From assembly GCA_041874755.1 (NCBI GenBank), contig CP102611.1, forward strand, positions 434,001 to 498,000: a stretch of 64,000 nucleotides of DNA, read 5' to 3'. Below the pieces are notes generated by a model. That model was not told where the DNA came from and made no database searches. It was given only the letters and a program-made list of their open reading frames with translations. This stretch comes from Chitinibacter sp. SCUT-21. GTDB lineage: Bacteria; Pseudomonadota; Gammaproteobacteria; Burkholderiales; Chitinibacteraceae. The translations under genes were made by a program, and so were the position numbers. Positions 1 to 8,294 of this stretch are shown here, piece after piece (position 1 is the first letter of the stretch; each line of letters starts with the position of its first letter).

Positions 1-825
1 GAGAATTATGATCGCAGCAATACCCTACGAGCGCATAAGCTGGTGTACGGCAGAAAATGGCGTATTGATGCCGATACCCCAACTTCTGAAATCATCCAGA
101 CCGCTTTTTTGGCGATCAAAAAAGCGCGCGAACACGAGGTACGCGAGTTGCTGACGGTGCGCAATGGCGCGGGCAAAACCAGCGCGGCGTTTAGTAATCA
201 TCACGATTTGCCCTTGCTCACTCAGCAAAGGGATGAATTACGCGCCACTGCGCGCCCAGCGGGCGCGGCTAATGTGACGGCGACGGTGCTGGCGCAATTG
301 GCGACACTGCGTTTTGCGCAGCGCCAGATCGAGTTATTGCAAGTCGTTGAATTGGCTGGCGAGCGGGTGTTGCTCGATTTTCAATTGGGTGCAGCACCAC
401 TGGCGCGCCAGTTGGAGGGCGATTTTCCTGAGTTTGCGCAGCTGTCGTTCAGCGTGCTGTTGCCCGTCGCGCAATTACATCAATTACCGTATGCGCTGAT
501 GGATGCGCTGATTGCGCACAGCGATCGGCATGTGGATGAGACCTTTCGCTTTCGCGGCTTTGCGCGCTTTAGCCGTGAAAACGCGATTCAGGCGATTGCC
601 GATTTGTCGCTGCAAACGCGCCCGTACGCGCGGGATTTGGCCGACGCGCAATTTGAGCAAATTTTCCGCGCCAATAATTACGAAGTCGACGCCAGCCGCG
701 CCCCCGCTTTGGGCGCAGGCGAGTTGGGGCGGAAAAATCGCCAGCTGATCGAGCAATACGCGAACTTGCTCGGCCATATGCCGCAGGGATACGTGCTAAC
801 AACTAACAGAGAACAACGAGCCTAG
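1..825 (+). CDS. Unknown protein, 3' part only
   Basis: The reading frame is open from the first base of the window and stops at TAG 823-825, so only the C-terminal 274 residues or so are visible and the true start lies upstream. A GTG at 43 is in frame but has no convincing Shine-Dalgarno, and the residues before it look like normal protein. The visible part is soluble, rich in Ala, Gln, Leu and Arg, with no membrane segment, signal peptide or catalytic motif that I recognise. It ends about 240 bases before the next gene. I cannot assign a function; the missing N-terminal part would be needed. Confidence 0.7.
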   Translation, partial: ENYDRSNTLRAHKLVYGRKWRIDADTPTSEIIQTAFLAIKKAREHEVRELLTVRNGAGKTSAAFSNHHDLPLLTQQRDELRATARPAGAANVTATVLAQLATLRFAQRQIELLQVVELAGERVLLDFQLGAAPLARQLEGDFPEFAQLSFSVLLPVAQLHQLPYALMDALIAHSDRHVDETFRFRGFARFSRENAIQAIADLSLQTRPYARDLADAQFEQIFRANNYEVDASRAPALGAGELGRKNRQLIEQYANLLGHMPQGYVLTTNREQRA

Positions 826-1068
826 ATACATGTCGATGTATATCAATTAAGCCCAAGCTATAAAATAGCTACAGCAATATACCACTCATTAATTTTAACC
901 ACCAACCCCAATATACAACTCGAATTATTTCCAAGTTCTTACCCAAGCAATGCGCACATGTTCTGCAGCAATGATTGCATTACTTTTTGTGAAAGGTGAA
1001 AATCGGAACAAGTTAGTTTATTGGCCACAAGCGGCCACAGGCTGTCAGTAAAAAGGAAGTAGATCACG

Positions 1069-1617
1069 ATGAAATCGCCTTGGCTAGCACTGGTGCAGTT
1101 TTTTCCCTTATCTATATTTGCGCTCTACGCGTTCTGGCATGGTGCACCTAGCGATGAGCGCTGGTTAGCCGCTTTCCAAATCGGTGCATTGCTCGCCTTA
1201 ATCCAACTGATTTGGGTTTTGCGCCAAGCACAACCCGCCAATCGGCTTATTTTAGCCGCCAATTTGTATTTAATTGCCGGTGGCATGGCTGCTTTTTTCC
1301 AGCAATGGTGGTTTCTTAAGCTGTATGGGAGCCTGCGTGTAGCGGCGATTTTTGTATTTATTTTGGCGGTTGGTATCGTCACCACCTTATGCAGCCCAGC
1401 TGGATTTATCGCACAAGCCGCAGCACCCACCCAGCAAGTTCGCACTGCTTCATATTATCTGCTGGCAGCCACGCTAATCGCGCTCACAGTTTCTTTGTAT
1501 TACCGCGGCAATCAGACTTGGGCTGCGGTTGTACCGATTGTAAGCTTGGTCATTTTGCAAAGAATTCTGGCCAGACGGGTTATACACGCCCATAACAATG
1601 AGTCTGAAGGTGACTAA
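1069..1617 (+). CDS. Multi-pass membrane protein, unknown function
   Basis: 182 residues with about five or six hydrophobic segments, for example around residues 10-25, 38-52, 60-78, 90-108 and two near 125-165, ending in a basic and acidic tail. It is therefore predicted to sit in the inner membrane. AAGGAAG lies ahead of the ATG, which supports this start. The TAA stop shares one base with the ATG of the following FMN reductase gene, so the two are probably translated together. I recognise no family motif. A role beside a flavin reductase (membrane redox or stress) is possible, but that is only a guess from position. Confidence 0.75.
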   Translation: MKSPWLALVQFFPLSIFALYAFWHGAPSDERWLAAFQIGALLALIQLIWVLRQAQPANRLILAANLYLIAGGMAAFFQQWWFLKLYGSLRVAAIFVFILAVGIVTTLCSPAGFIAQAAAPTQQVRTASYYLLAATLIALTVSLYYRGNQTWAAVVPIVSLVILQRILARRVIHAHNNESEGD

Positions 1618-2165
1618 TGCAGACCTCCCTTCATTTAATTGCAATTTCGGGTAGCCTGCGCGCTGCTTCGTGCAATACGGCTTTGCTGCGTGCGGTCCAA
1701 ACCATCGCACCTGAGAACATTCGTGTCACGTTGTTTGAAGGCTTGGCGCAAGTGCCGCCGTTTAATCCGGATATTGATATTGAATCGGTGCCGCTGCTGG
1801 CCCAACTGCGCGATCAAATCATCGCCGCCGATGGCGTGCTGATTGCCAGCCCAGAATATGCGCATGGGGTGAGCGGGGTAATGAAAAACCTACTCGATTG
1901 GCTGGTTAATACGCCAGCTTTCGTCTATAAACCCGTCGCCACACTCAACGCCGCCCCGCGTGCGCATCATGCGTTTGACTCATTAAAAGAAACGCTCACA
2001 ATGATGTCGGCGCAGTGGATTGCCGCCGCTTCAATCACTGTACCGGTGTACGGTGAAACCAAAGATACGGCGGCTTTGATCGCTCATCCTGAAATCAATG
2101 CGCAGCTACGTCAAGCACTGCAGGCCATGCAGCTAACAGAGCAGGCCCAAGCAGTACTTGGCTAA
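1617..2165 (+). CDS. NADPH-dependent FMN reductase family protein
   Basis: 182 residues with a flavodoxin-like fold. The phosphate-binding motif GSLRAASCN occurs near residues 11-19, and the family motif SPEYAHGVSGVMKNLLDW near residues 79-96; both are diagnostic of the NADPH-dependent FMN reductase family (azoreductase/ChrR/YieF type). Such enzymes are cytosolic and reduce FMN, quinones, azo dyes or chromate with NAD(P)H. The start codon overlaps the stop of the membrane protein gene, so it is the second gene of a two-gene unit. The next gene runs in the opposite direction and its end is four bases away. The natural substrate cannot be told from sequence. Confidence 0.9.
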   Translation: MQTSLHLIAISGSLRAASCNTALLRAVQTIAPENIRVTLFEGLAQVPPFNPDIDIESVPLLAQLRDQIIAADGVLIASPEYAHGVSGVMKNLLDWLVNTPAFVYKPVATLNAAPRAHHAFDSLKETLTMMSAQWIAAASITVPVYGETKDTAALIAHPEINAQLRQALQAMQLTEQAQAVLG

Positions 2166-2168
2166 GCA

Positions 2169-3659
2169 TTAATTGGCCCAGGTGTAGGTATTCATACTGC
2201 CGCCAAAGGTTAGCCCGCTGGCTGGGTTGGCGTACCAAGTCTGCGCTTGCGTGCCGCCTGATTGCAAAAAGGTCAGGTATTGCGGGTAAGCCAAACCCAT
2301 ATCTACTTTTTCGCACGGATGATTCCATGAACTCGGAAAAATCAAAGCATAGGGGAAGTTATTTGGGTCTCGCGAGGCCAAGGTAATCGTTCTGCCCGTG
2401 GTTACCACATTGAGCTGCGGGTCTGGCGCTCCAATCGCGGCTAAAGCCACCGGGCTGGCTAACACTAGGCTCATACTGGCGTAAGGGCCGTCAATCTTGC
2501 TCGACGGGCAAACCGTATTGGCAAAGGAGCCACCACTACCAACAAAGTACTGTGTTGCATCGCTAATTTGCGGAAACATCGTTGCAGACAGCACGCCACC
2601 TTGCATACTAGCTGGGCATGCCGTGCCCACCGTTTGCCCGACCATACGCAAACTACAGCTAACTGTGCCGCTGCCCGCTACCGGCAAGCGCCATTGCCAG
2701 TTGAGCTCGTTTAACGCCCCGTCAGCAAGTAAATAGGCTTCGCTTTCAATTCGAATGACATTGCCGCTAGCATCCAGCCCCAGCTTATAGCGATACGCAA
2801 TCACCGCATCGTTAAAATCATAATCCCCCAGCTCTGGAAATTTATCTTCATACGCGATTTTGTACCAGCCGGTGGCAGAGGGAAAATAAGTCCAACTGCT
2901 CGGGGTAGGCGGTGGAGCGACCGCGGTGTCGCTACTGACCACGGTCACTGCTTCACTAATCGGTGCTTGATCGTCGAAACTGGCTGTTTCTTTCAAGGTA
3001 TTATTCAAGAAATAGGCATCGCTATTATTCAGCAGCGCTAAATCTTCAAAGCCACCAGAAAAATCATAAAAAGATTCTGGATCGCCCAGCGTTTTATTCA
3101 CACTCAACAAAGAAACGCTTAGCTCGATTTGCAGTGCATCGGCCAAACTATCGGGCACAAAGATATCAAGGGTACTGTCAAATTGCGACTGGATGGCGTT
3201 GCTGCCCGTAATGCGGCTTGAGCCACCCTCCCCCAATACGGTGTAATAATTTTGCCGTGCTGTCGTTCCCGCGGGGGCAATCAAGGCTTTAGTGCGAGTT
3301 CGATAATTGGTATAGGTGGTCACCCCACCTGCTCGCGTCACCTTCAGACTTAAACTTCCAATTGCAATGCCTTGCGCTGTTGAAGTTTCCAGCCCCTTAT
3401 TATTTTCATTCACATCAACGCCGAGCGATAAAAAATAGCGTGTACTACCCAGTGTGGTATCAGTATGCAAGAGCCGATACTGCTCAAGCTGCGCAGCGCT
3501 TATCGCCACATTGCCCGATGCCAGCAATAAATTAATATTGCCACTGCCCGAAGATTTGATTGTATCTGCCAAGCGCGTTGAGGCGATTTCGGCGTGTGCA
3601 AAAATAGAGGCGCACGCCAATACAACGCCCAGACAACATTTGATGATGATTGCTTTCAT
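2169..3659 (-). CDS. Secreted LruC-domain protein
   Basis: 496 residues from the chosen ATG at 3659, which has GGAG six bases upstream and overlaps the stop of the preceding lipoprotein gene as ATGA; an in-frame ATG four codons earlier contains that Shine-Dalgarno and is less likely. A typical signal peptide ends near residue 23 (...ASIFAHA). The C-terminal half carries the LruC signature: an acidic FPELGDYDFNDAVI block near residue 280 and, near the end, PYALIFPSSW, an AYPQYL block and a WYANP motif. LruC proteins are surface or secreted proteins of aquatic bacteria with no established biochemical role; the DYDFND block resembles a calcium-binding loop. A Pro/Thr linker near residue 250 separates the domains. 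It probably acts with the lipoprotein encoded just upstream. Confidence 0.85.
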   Translation of the reverse strand: MKAIIIKCCLGVVLACASIFAHAEIASTRLADTIKSSGSGNINLLLASGNVAISAAQLEQYRLLHTDTTLGSTRYFLSLGVDVNENNKGLETSTAQGIAIGSLSLKVTRAGGVTTYTNYRTRTKALIAPAGTTARQNYYTVLGEGGSSRITGSNAIQSQFDSTLDIFVPDSLADALQIELSVSLLSVNKTLGDPESFYDFSGGFEDLALLNNSDAYFLNNTLKETASFDDQAPISEAVTVVSSDTAVAPPPTPSSWTYFPSATGWYKIAYEDKFPELGDYDFNDAVIAYRYKLGLDASGNVIRIESEAYLLADGALNELNWQWRLPVAGSGTVSCSLRMVGQTVGTACPASMQGGVLSATMFPQISDATQYFVGSGGSFANTVCPSSKIDGPYASMSLVLASPVALAAIGAPDPQLNVVTTGRTITLASRDPNNFPYALIFPSSWNHPCEKVDMGLAYPQYLTFLQSGGTQAQTWYANPASGLTFGGSMNTYTWAN

Positions 3660-4096
3660 GACAAGCTCCATTGGCCGCTCACGCTACCTGCTGAGTTGTA
3701 AATTTCAAACTGAATTTGCGTCACCCCTGCAGGTACTTGCACCCGCAGCGGCACGCGATCTTGATAGCGCCCAAGCGAGAGCAAAGTGGCCTCGCCTGTA
3801 ACTGGATCGTTAAAAGTGACTTTCAGGTAATTGATCAGACCTGCTCCGCTGGGTAAACCCGCAGCGGCGGCTTGTAAGGGTGCTATGGCTAATGGGGTAA
3901 CTTCACGAAAACTACTCGGAATGTCCCCCGAGCCACGAAAAGCATTGAGGGTGCTGACACTCGCTGCAGTAGCAGTAGGAGCTGGCGTGCCCAGCGTCGC
4001 AGACGAAGCGCCACCACCTCCACCGCCTCCACCGCCCCCGCAGGCTGTCAGCCCGACTAGCGCCCCTATCAATAAGCAATATTTGACGTTTTGCAT
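3656..4096 (-). CDS. Lipoprotein with poly-glycine stalk, partner of LruC protein
   Basis: 146 residues. The signal peptide ends in the lipobox LTAC (Cys 19), so it should be lipid-anchored. Ten consecutive glycines follow the cysteine, then a Ser/Ala/Thr-rich stretch, which looks like a flexible tether. The rest is a small soluble domain without a family motif I recognise. The last four bases (ATGA) overlap the start of the LruC gene, so the pair is translationally coupled. AGGAG lies seven bases before the ATG and overlaps the foot of a 31-base hairpin. Function unknown; a surface-anchored partner or anchor for the secreted LruC protein is inferred from coupling. Confidence 0.85.
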   Translation of the reverse strand: MQNVKYCLLIGALVGLTACGGGGGGGGGGASSATLGTPAPTATAASVSTLNAFRGSGDIPSSFREVTPLAIAPLQAAAAGLPSGAGLINYLKVTFNDPVTGEATLLSLGRYQDRVPLRVQVPAGVTQIQFEIYNSAGSVSGQWSLS

Positions 4097-4106
4097 GGTG
4101 CGGCTC

Positions 4107-4137
4107 CTGTGTTTGACTTAGTACTAAGTAAACACAG
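4107..4137 (-). promoter_or_regulatory. 31-base inverted repeat touching the lipoprotein gene RBS
   Basis: The core ACTTAGTACTAAGT (4116-4129) is a perfect 14-base palindrome. It is flanked by CTGTGTTT (4107-4114) and AAACACAG (4130-4137), which are also complementary, with one unpaired base at 4115. Read on the reverse strand, the last two bases of the stem are the first two of the AGGAG ribosome binding site of the lipoprotein gene. It can be either a protein operator or an mRNA hairpin that controls access to the RBS; the sequence alone does not decide. Confidence 0.7.
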
Positions 4138-4148
4138 TGCAGCAGATT

Positions 4149-4165
4149 CAATGTTGGCAACATTG
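4149..4165 (-). promoter_or_regulatory. Second operator-like palindrome upstream of the lipoprotein-LruC operon
   Basis: CAATGTTG (4149-4156) and CAACATTG (4158-4165) form a perfect 8-base inverted repeat around one central base. It lies 12 bases upstream of the 31-base repeat and within the short gap before the TfoX-domain gene, so it belongs to the promoter region of the lipoprotein-LruC operon. No confident -35/-10 pair could be placed around it. A dimeric repressor or activator site is inferred. Confidence 0.55.
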
Positions 4166-4172
4166 CAAACAA

Positions 4173-4460
4173 TTAAGGGAATTTAGACGCTCGCTTGGGC
4201 GCCAAGCCCATATCGTCTAGGCGCAATAGAATTTCAGTTTTCCGCTCGCCCTTAATGGTTTGCCAATGCACGTTTTCCTGCGCGCCGATGAGCGCGTACA
4301 GCATATTTAGTGAAACATTGGGCATCACTTGCTGCAGGCGCTGGTACACGTCAAAGGCATCGGCATTTTGCAATTGCTCGGCAGTTTCGATGCCAATTTT
4401 CGCGAGAATTTCTCGGCTCTTTGGCCCCAACCCTTTGAGCTGCTCAATGGACATATTCAT
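4173..4460 (-). CDS. TfoX/Sxy C-terminal-domain protein
   Basis: 95 residues. The sequence matches the C-terminal domain of TfoX/Sxy competence regulators: LKGLGPKS near residues 8-15, IGIETAEQL, a Tyr-x-Arg-Leu helix, and SLNMLYALIGA followed by HW. This is a helix-hairpin-helix-like domain. The N-terminal TfoX domain (about 90 residues in Sxy) is absent and there is no sign of a frameshift upstream, so it is a stand-alone C-domain protein, a form found in many proteobacteria. Its role is unclear: TfoX/Sxy proteins help CRP induce competence genes, but that activity is not established for single-domain forms. It is divergent from the solute-binding protein gene. Confidence 0.85.
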   Translation of the reverse strand: MNMSIEQLKGLGPKSREILAKIGIETAEQLQNADAFDVYQRLQQVMPNVSLNMLYALIGAQENVHWQTIKGERKTEILLRLDDMGLAPKRASKFP

Positions 4461-4570
4461 GCTCCTTGTTTTCGTGCGGCTCGGTCAAATCAATCTCAAA
4501 ATGAGCTGCTATGCTTTAGTGCAGAGTGCCAATCATCTCGCGATGCCAATCTGTGCTACAGGATAAAACA

Positions 4571-5317
4571 ATGCTTGGGTCATGTCATAAAGTCTTCATT
4601 CGCAATGTGATGACCCTGTTATTAGGATGTAGCTTTTTTGCGCTGATCTCTAGCCCCGTGTTGGCCGCCAAAGTTCGCTTTCTGGTGAATGATGTCGCAC
4701 CCTATACCCTGCGTGATGAAACTCAGCGTAAAGGTATGCATATCGAAATGGTTGAAGCCCTCGTCACCGAGGCCAAAGTGGCTTTTCAACTTGAGTCGGC
4801 CGTGTATGTGCGACTGGGTAAAAGTTTGGAAGATGGTTCTGCCGATATTGTCGGCATGGTCGAAGATCCCAACCTCGAAGGTCGGGCGATTCGGGTTTTG
4901 CCCCTGCATGCATTTCAATTTGTCGTGATTAGCCATAAAGACGCACCAATCCGTTCGATCGCAGAGTTGACGGACAAGACGCTGGGCGTTGCGCGTGGCG
5001 CGTTTTATGCCGATGAAATCAACAACAATGCAACAATCAATAAATACGGCATTAAAGATCCATTTCAAGGCGTGAAGATGCTTGAGGCCAAGCACCTCGA
5101 TGCGGTGATTTCTTCAGATTATTTACTCACTTATGCACTGATGATGACCGGCGTCGATACCCGTTTGTTTGCGACGCCGTTTGCCGTTAACGAGCGGCGT
5201 TATGTGCTCTACGCTGCGAGCAATGTCGATCCCGCCTTGATTAATCAACTGCGCGCCGCTTGGGAAAAGCTCGAAAGCCGCGGCGACATTGCCCGCATTA
5301 TCCGTCGCTACCGTTAG
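4571..5317 (+). CDS. Periplasmic solute-binding protein, family 3
   Basis: 248 residues from the ATG at 4571, chosen because AGGA lies eight bases upstream; an in-frame ATG at 4526 lacks an RBS and would spoil the signal peptide. A signal peptide ends near residue 32 (...SSPVLA). The mature part has the bilobal family 3 pattern: an opening strand KVRFLVNDVAPYTL, then a GADIVG-like GSADIVGM, and a central SIAELTDKTLGVARG hinge. The family binds amino acids or other small solutes. There are no transport genes beside it, so it may be an orphan receptor or may act with a transporter elsewhere. The ligand cannot be predicted. Confidence 0.85.
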   Translation: MLGSCHKVFIRNVMTLLLGCSFFALISSPVLAAKVRFLVNDVAPYTLRDETQRKGMHIEMVEALVTEAKVAFQLESAVYVRLGKSLEDGSADIVGMVEDPNLEGRAIRVLPLHAFQFVVISHKDAPIRSIAELTDKTLGVARGAFYADEINNNATINKYGIKDPFQGVKMLEAKHLDAVISSDYLLTYALMMTGVDTRLFATPFAVNERRYVLYAASNVDPALINQLRAAWEKLESRGDIARIIRRYR

Positions 5318-5452
5318 TGTTTCGACTTGCGCGGTATTATTCCAATTTAAGAAATAATTTCTTTAATCTTTTGATGATTCTAATCGTTCGCTGTAAAGCG
5401 CAAACTGATGTCCTACGATCAAGCCAAACCATTGCCGCTTAAGGAGAACACC

Positions 5453-7030
5453 ATGCCGCGCGCCTTTGCTGCGATTACTTTTACCGACAGCGTGAAAGCT
5501 GCCCAAACCCGCTATCACAGCCGCGAAGGCAATCAGGGTTTTGAACTGGCCGAAGACAGCCGCAGTGAAAACACCGTGCGCGAAGCGGACTTTATCGCTG
5601 AGCGCGATAGCTTTTATATGGCCACAGTGAATGAAAACGGCTGGCCCTATGTGCAGCATCGCGGCGGTCCGAAGGGTTTTCTGAAAGTCATCGACGAGCA
5701 TACGCTGGGCTTTGCCGATTTTCGCGGCAATGTGCAATATTTGTCGGTCGGCAATCTGAATGCCAATGACAAAATCTCGATCATTCTGATGGACTACGCC
5801 AATCGCCGCCGCCTAAAAATTTGGGGCCGCGTGCGCATCGTGCATGAAATTGACGAACCGGCGGTCATCGCCGCGCTGGAAGATCCAGCGTATCGCGCCC
5901 GTATTGAGCGTGCCATGGTCATCACGGTCGAGGCTTGGGATTGGAACTGCCCGCAACACATCACGCCACGCTATACCGACGCCGATATCGAGCAATTGAT
6001 CGCGCCATTGCAAAGCGAACTCGCGGCACTGCGCGCGAAACCGCAGGCCGCCGAACCGCTTGATCGCTTGGGCAGTGGCGAATTAGCCTTGGTCATCAGC
6101 GGCGTGCGTCAGCTTACCCCACAGATCCGCGCTTTTGAATTGCGTCACCCCACTGGCGCAGATTTGCCGCCAGTTACAGCAGGTTCGCATTTAAAAGTGC
6201 CGGTTAAATTAAAAAATGGTCAGGATAGTGTGCGCAACTACTCGATCGCATCCAACCCAGCGCGCCGCGATATCTACGAAATTGCCGTGCTGCGCCAAGA
6301 CGACGGTGACGGTGGCTCGGCTTTTGTGCATCAACATTACCAGCTGGGCATGACGCTGCATTGCAGCACACCGAAGAACGATTTTGCACTGAACGATAAC
6401 GCTGCACCGGTGTTGCTAATCGCGGGCGGCATTGGCATTACGCCGATCAAGGCGATGGCGCAACAGCTTAAAGCGCAAGGTCGCACATTTGCATTGCACT
6501 ATGCCGCGCGCAGCCGGCGCGATATGGCCTACGGTGATCGCCTGCAACGCGATTTGGCTGGGCAAATCACAACCTATTTTAGCGATGAAGGTGATGCGCT
6601 CAAGCTGCCAAAACTACTCAGCGAAATGGAAAATACCACCGAGGTGTATGTGTGTGGGCCTAGCGGTTTGATTAGCGCAGTGCAAGATACTGCTAGTCAA
6701 TTGCAAATTGACCCCGCCCGCATTCATTTCGAACGCTTTGCCGCTGCGCCGCATGGCAAAAACCGCGCCTTTGAAGTGGTGCTGCGCCGCTCGCAACGCA
6801 TTATTCCGATTGCAGCCGATCAAACCGTATTGGCTGCGGTGCAAGCCGCCGGCGTTGATACGCTATCCGACTGTGGCGTGGGCAATTGCGGCACCTGTGC
6901 GGTGAAAGTGCTGGACGGAGAAGTCGAGCACCGCGATAGCGCGCTCAATCAAAACGAGCGTGAACGCGCAGGGCTGATGTGTATTTGTGTCTCGCGTGCT
7001 AAATCGGCGCGGCTTGAACTCGATTTGTAA
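5453..7030 (+). CDS. PNPOx-like / FNR / [2Fe-2S] ferredoxin fusion oxidoreductase
   Basis: 525 residues from the ATG at 5453, which has AAGGAG seven bases upstream. Three modules are visible. About residues 1-190 form a pyridoxamine-phosphate-oxidase-like flavin domain (ERDSFYMATVNENGWPYVQHRGG). About 215-430 form a ferredoxin-NADP reductase-like domain with the flavin motif RNYSIAS, the nucleotide motif AGGIGITPI and CGPSGL. The last 85 residues are a plant-type ferredoxin with DCGVGNCGTC and a fourth Cys in LMCICVS. Electrons should pass from NAD(P)H through flavin and the cluster to the N-terminal domain or its substrate. The substrate is unknown. It is followed after 32 bases by a GST gene, so a detoxification operon is inferred. 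Confidence 0.9.
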   Translation: MPRAFAAITFTDSVKAAQTRYHSREGNQGFELAEDSRSENTVREADFIAERDSFYMATVNENGWPYVQHRGGPKGFLKVIDEHTLGFADFRGNVQYLSVGNLNANDKISIILMDYANRRRLKIWGRVRIVHEIDEPAVIAALEDPAYRARIERAMVITVEAWDWNCPQHITPRYTDADIEQLIAPLQSELAALRAKPQAAEPLDRLGSGELALVISGVRQLTPQIRAFELRHPTGADLPPVTAGSHLKVPVKLKNGQDSVRNYSIASNPARRDIYEIAVLRQDDGDGGSAFVHQHYQLGMTLHCSTPKNDFALNDNAAPVLLIAGGIGITPIKAMAQQLKAQGRTFALHYAARSRRDMAYGDRLQRDLAGQITTYFSDEGDALKLPKLLSEMENTTEVYVCGPSGLISAVQDTASQLQIDPARIHFERFAAAPHGKNRAFEVVLRRSQRIIPIAADQTVLAAVQAAGVDTLSDCGVGNCGTCAVKVLDGEVEHRDSALNQNERERAGLMCICVSRAKSARLELDL

Positions 7031-7062
7031 TGCTTTTTGGACTTTTAAAGAAGGGAAAAACC

Positions 7063-7674
7063 ATGATCCAGCTCTACGAATTTGCTCTATCCGGTAATTG
7101 CCACAAAGTACGATTAATGCTGTCCTTGCTGGGCATACCCTACGAGAGTATCGCCGTAAATGGCGCTGAACGCGAGCATAAATCGGCGGCCTTTTTGGCC
7201 AAAAATCCACTCGGCCAAGTGCCGGTGCTGGTCGATGGCGACGTGGTACTGCGTGATAGTCAGGCAATTTTGGTCTATCTAGCCCGCCAGTACGGCGCCG
7301 AGCAAGCCGATTTCTGGCTACCGAACGATCCCGTCGGTCAAGCACAGGTACAAGCGTGGCTGGCGACTGCGGCCAATGAAGTCACTCGCGGGCCAAATGC
7401 GCTGCGCTTGTTCCACAAATGGGGCCGCAATGTGGCTTTGGCCGAAGCCGAAACCATCAGTGCACAATTGTTCAGCGTACTGGAAACCACCTTGGCACAA
7501 CAGGCTTGGCTCGCCGCGCCACACATTACGATTGCCGACATTGCCCTCTACCCGTATATCGCGCTAAGCCCAGAAGGCAAGGTCGATCTGGCGCAATACC
7601 CCGCCGTACGACTATGGCTAGCACGTATTGAAGGCATGAGCGGCTACATCAGCATGCCCGGCATTCAAGCTTAA
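7063..7674 (+). CDS. Glutathione S-transferase family protein
   Basis: 203 residues from the ATG at 7063, preceded by AAGAAGGG; an upstream in-frame ATG at 7030 overlaps the previous stop and has no RBS. The N-terminal thioredoxin-like domain has LSGNCHKVRL at the catalytic loop (Ser/Cys type), the cis-proline motif GQVPVL and the glutathione-binding DSQAI. The C-terminal helical domain has the conserved ITIADIALYPY hydrophobic-staple region. It conjugates glutathione to electrophiles or acts as a thiol reductase in the cytosol. It is the second gene of a redox operon with the three-domain oxidoreductase before and the NTF2-like gene after. Confidence 0.92.
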   Translation: MIQLYEFALSGNCHKVRLMLSLLGIPYESIAVNGAEREHKSAAFLAKNPLGQVPVLVDGDVVLRDSQAILVYLARQYGAEQADFWLPNDPVGQAQVQAWLATAANEVTRGPNALRLFHKWGRNVALAEAETISAQLFSVLETTLAQQAWLAAPHITIADIALYPYIALSPEGKVDLAQYPAVRLWLARIEGMSGYISMPGIQA

Positions 7675-7702
7675 ACAATAACCCTTTAAACAGAGATGCA
7701 GC

Positions 7703-8170
7703 ATGGAACAACGCCCACCACTCCCACCCTTTACCCGCGAATCTGCGGCGCAAAAAGTGCGCCTTGCCGAAGACGGTTGGAATTCGCGCGACCCGCATCG
7801 CGTCGCGCTGGTCTACACCGAGGATAGCGTTTGGCGAAACCGCCATGAATTCCCGCGCGGACGCGCGCAAATCGTCGAGTTTTTAACCCGCAAATGGCAG
7901 CGCGAACACGAGTACCGGCTGATTAAAGAACTGTGGGCCTTTGACGGCAACCGCATCGCCGTACGTTTTGCCTACGAATGGCACGACGACGCGGGGCAAT
8001 GGTATCGCTCCTACGGCAATGAAAACTGGGAATTTGACGACAATGGTTTGATGCAAAGGCGTTTTGCCAGCATTAACGATCTACCGATTCGCGAGGACGA
8101 ACGCCTATTTCACTGGACCCAAGGTCGTCGCCCTGATGGGCACCCCAGCTTGAGTGAATTAGGGTTGTAA
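7703..8170 (+). CDS. NTF2-like protein, DUF1348 type
   Basis: 155 residues. The whole length fits the nuclear-transport-factor-2/SnoaL fold family annotated DUF1348: an opening [21 protein letters not shown], then [39 protein letters not shown] and a closing [13 protein letters not shown]. The conical NTF2 pocket usually binds small hydrophobic compounds; no catalytic role is established for this group. It starts 28 bases after the GST gene and shares its direction, so it is the third gene of the redox/detoxification cluster. A long inverted repeat follows and probably ends the transcript. Confidence 0.9.
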   Translation: MEQRPPLPPFTRESAAQKVRLAEDGWNSRDPHRVALVYTEDSVWRNRHEFPRGRAQIVEFLTRKWQREHEYRLIKELWAFDGNRIAVRFAYEWHDDAGQWYRSYGNENWEFDDNGLMQRRFASINDLPIREDERLFHWTQGRRPDGHPSLSELGL

Positions 8171-8183
8171 TCTGCTCAGCGCA

Positions 8184-8228
8184 TGCCGCAGTAAAGTTGA
8201 ATGACTAATACTGCGGCAATACTTTTTC
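8184..8228 (+). terminator. Probable terminator after the redox cluster
   Basis: TGCCGCAGTA (8184-8193) pairs perfectly with TACTGCGGCA (8209-8218) around a 15-base loop, and a run of five T follows at 8223-8227. The loop is longer than usual and the T run starts a few bases late, so efficiency is uncertain. It separates the redox cluster from the exopolysaccharide locus. Confidence 0.55.
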
Positions 8229-8294
8229 ACAATTCTGCCAACTTTCCGCCTGGCCTATGCACTTTAATTAAGCTACTTAAGGTCGAGGTGCATT

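Noticed and set aside
856-870. AGCTAT-AAA-ATAGCT inverted repeat after the first gene
   Set aside because: Six base pairs with a three-base loop and no T run; too weak for a terminator or operator call.
5349-5363. AAGAAA-TAA-TTTCTT after the solute-binding protein gene
   Set aside because: An all-AT six-pair stem would be unstable; not listed as a terminator.
8229-8294. JUMPstart/ops element before the polysaccharide locus
   Set aside because: Searched by eye for GGCGGTAG in the leader; not found.
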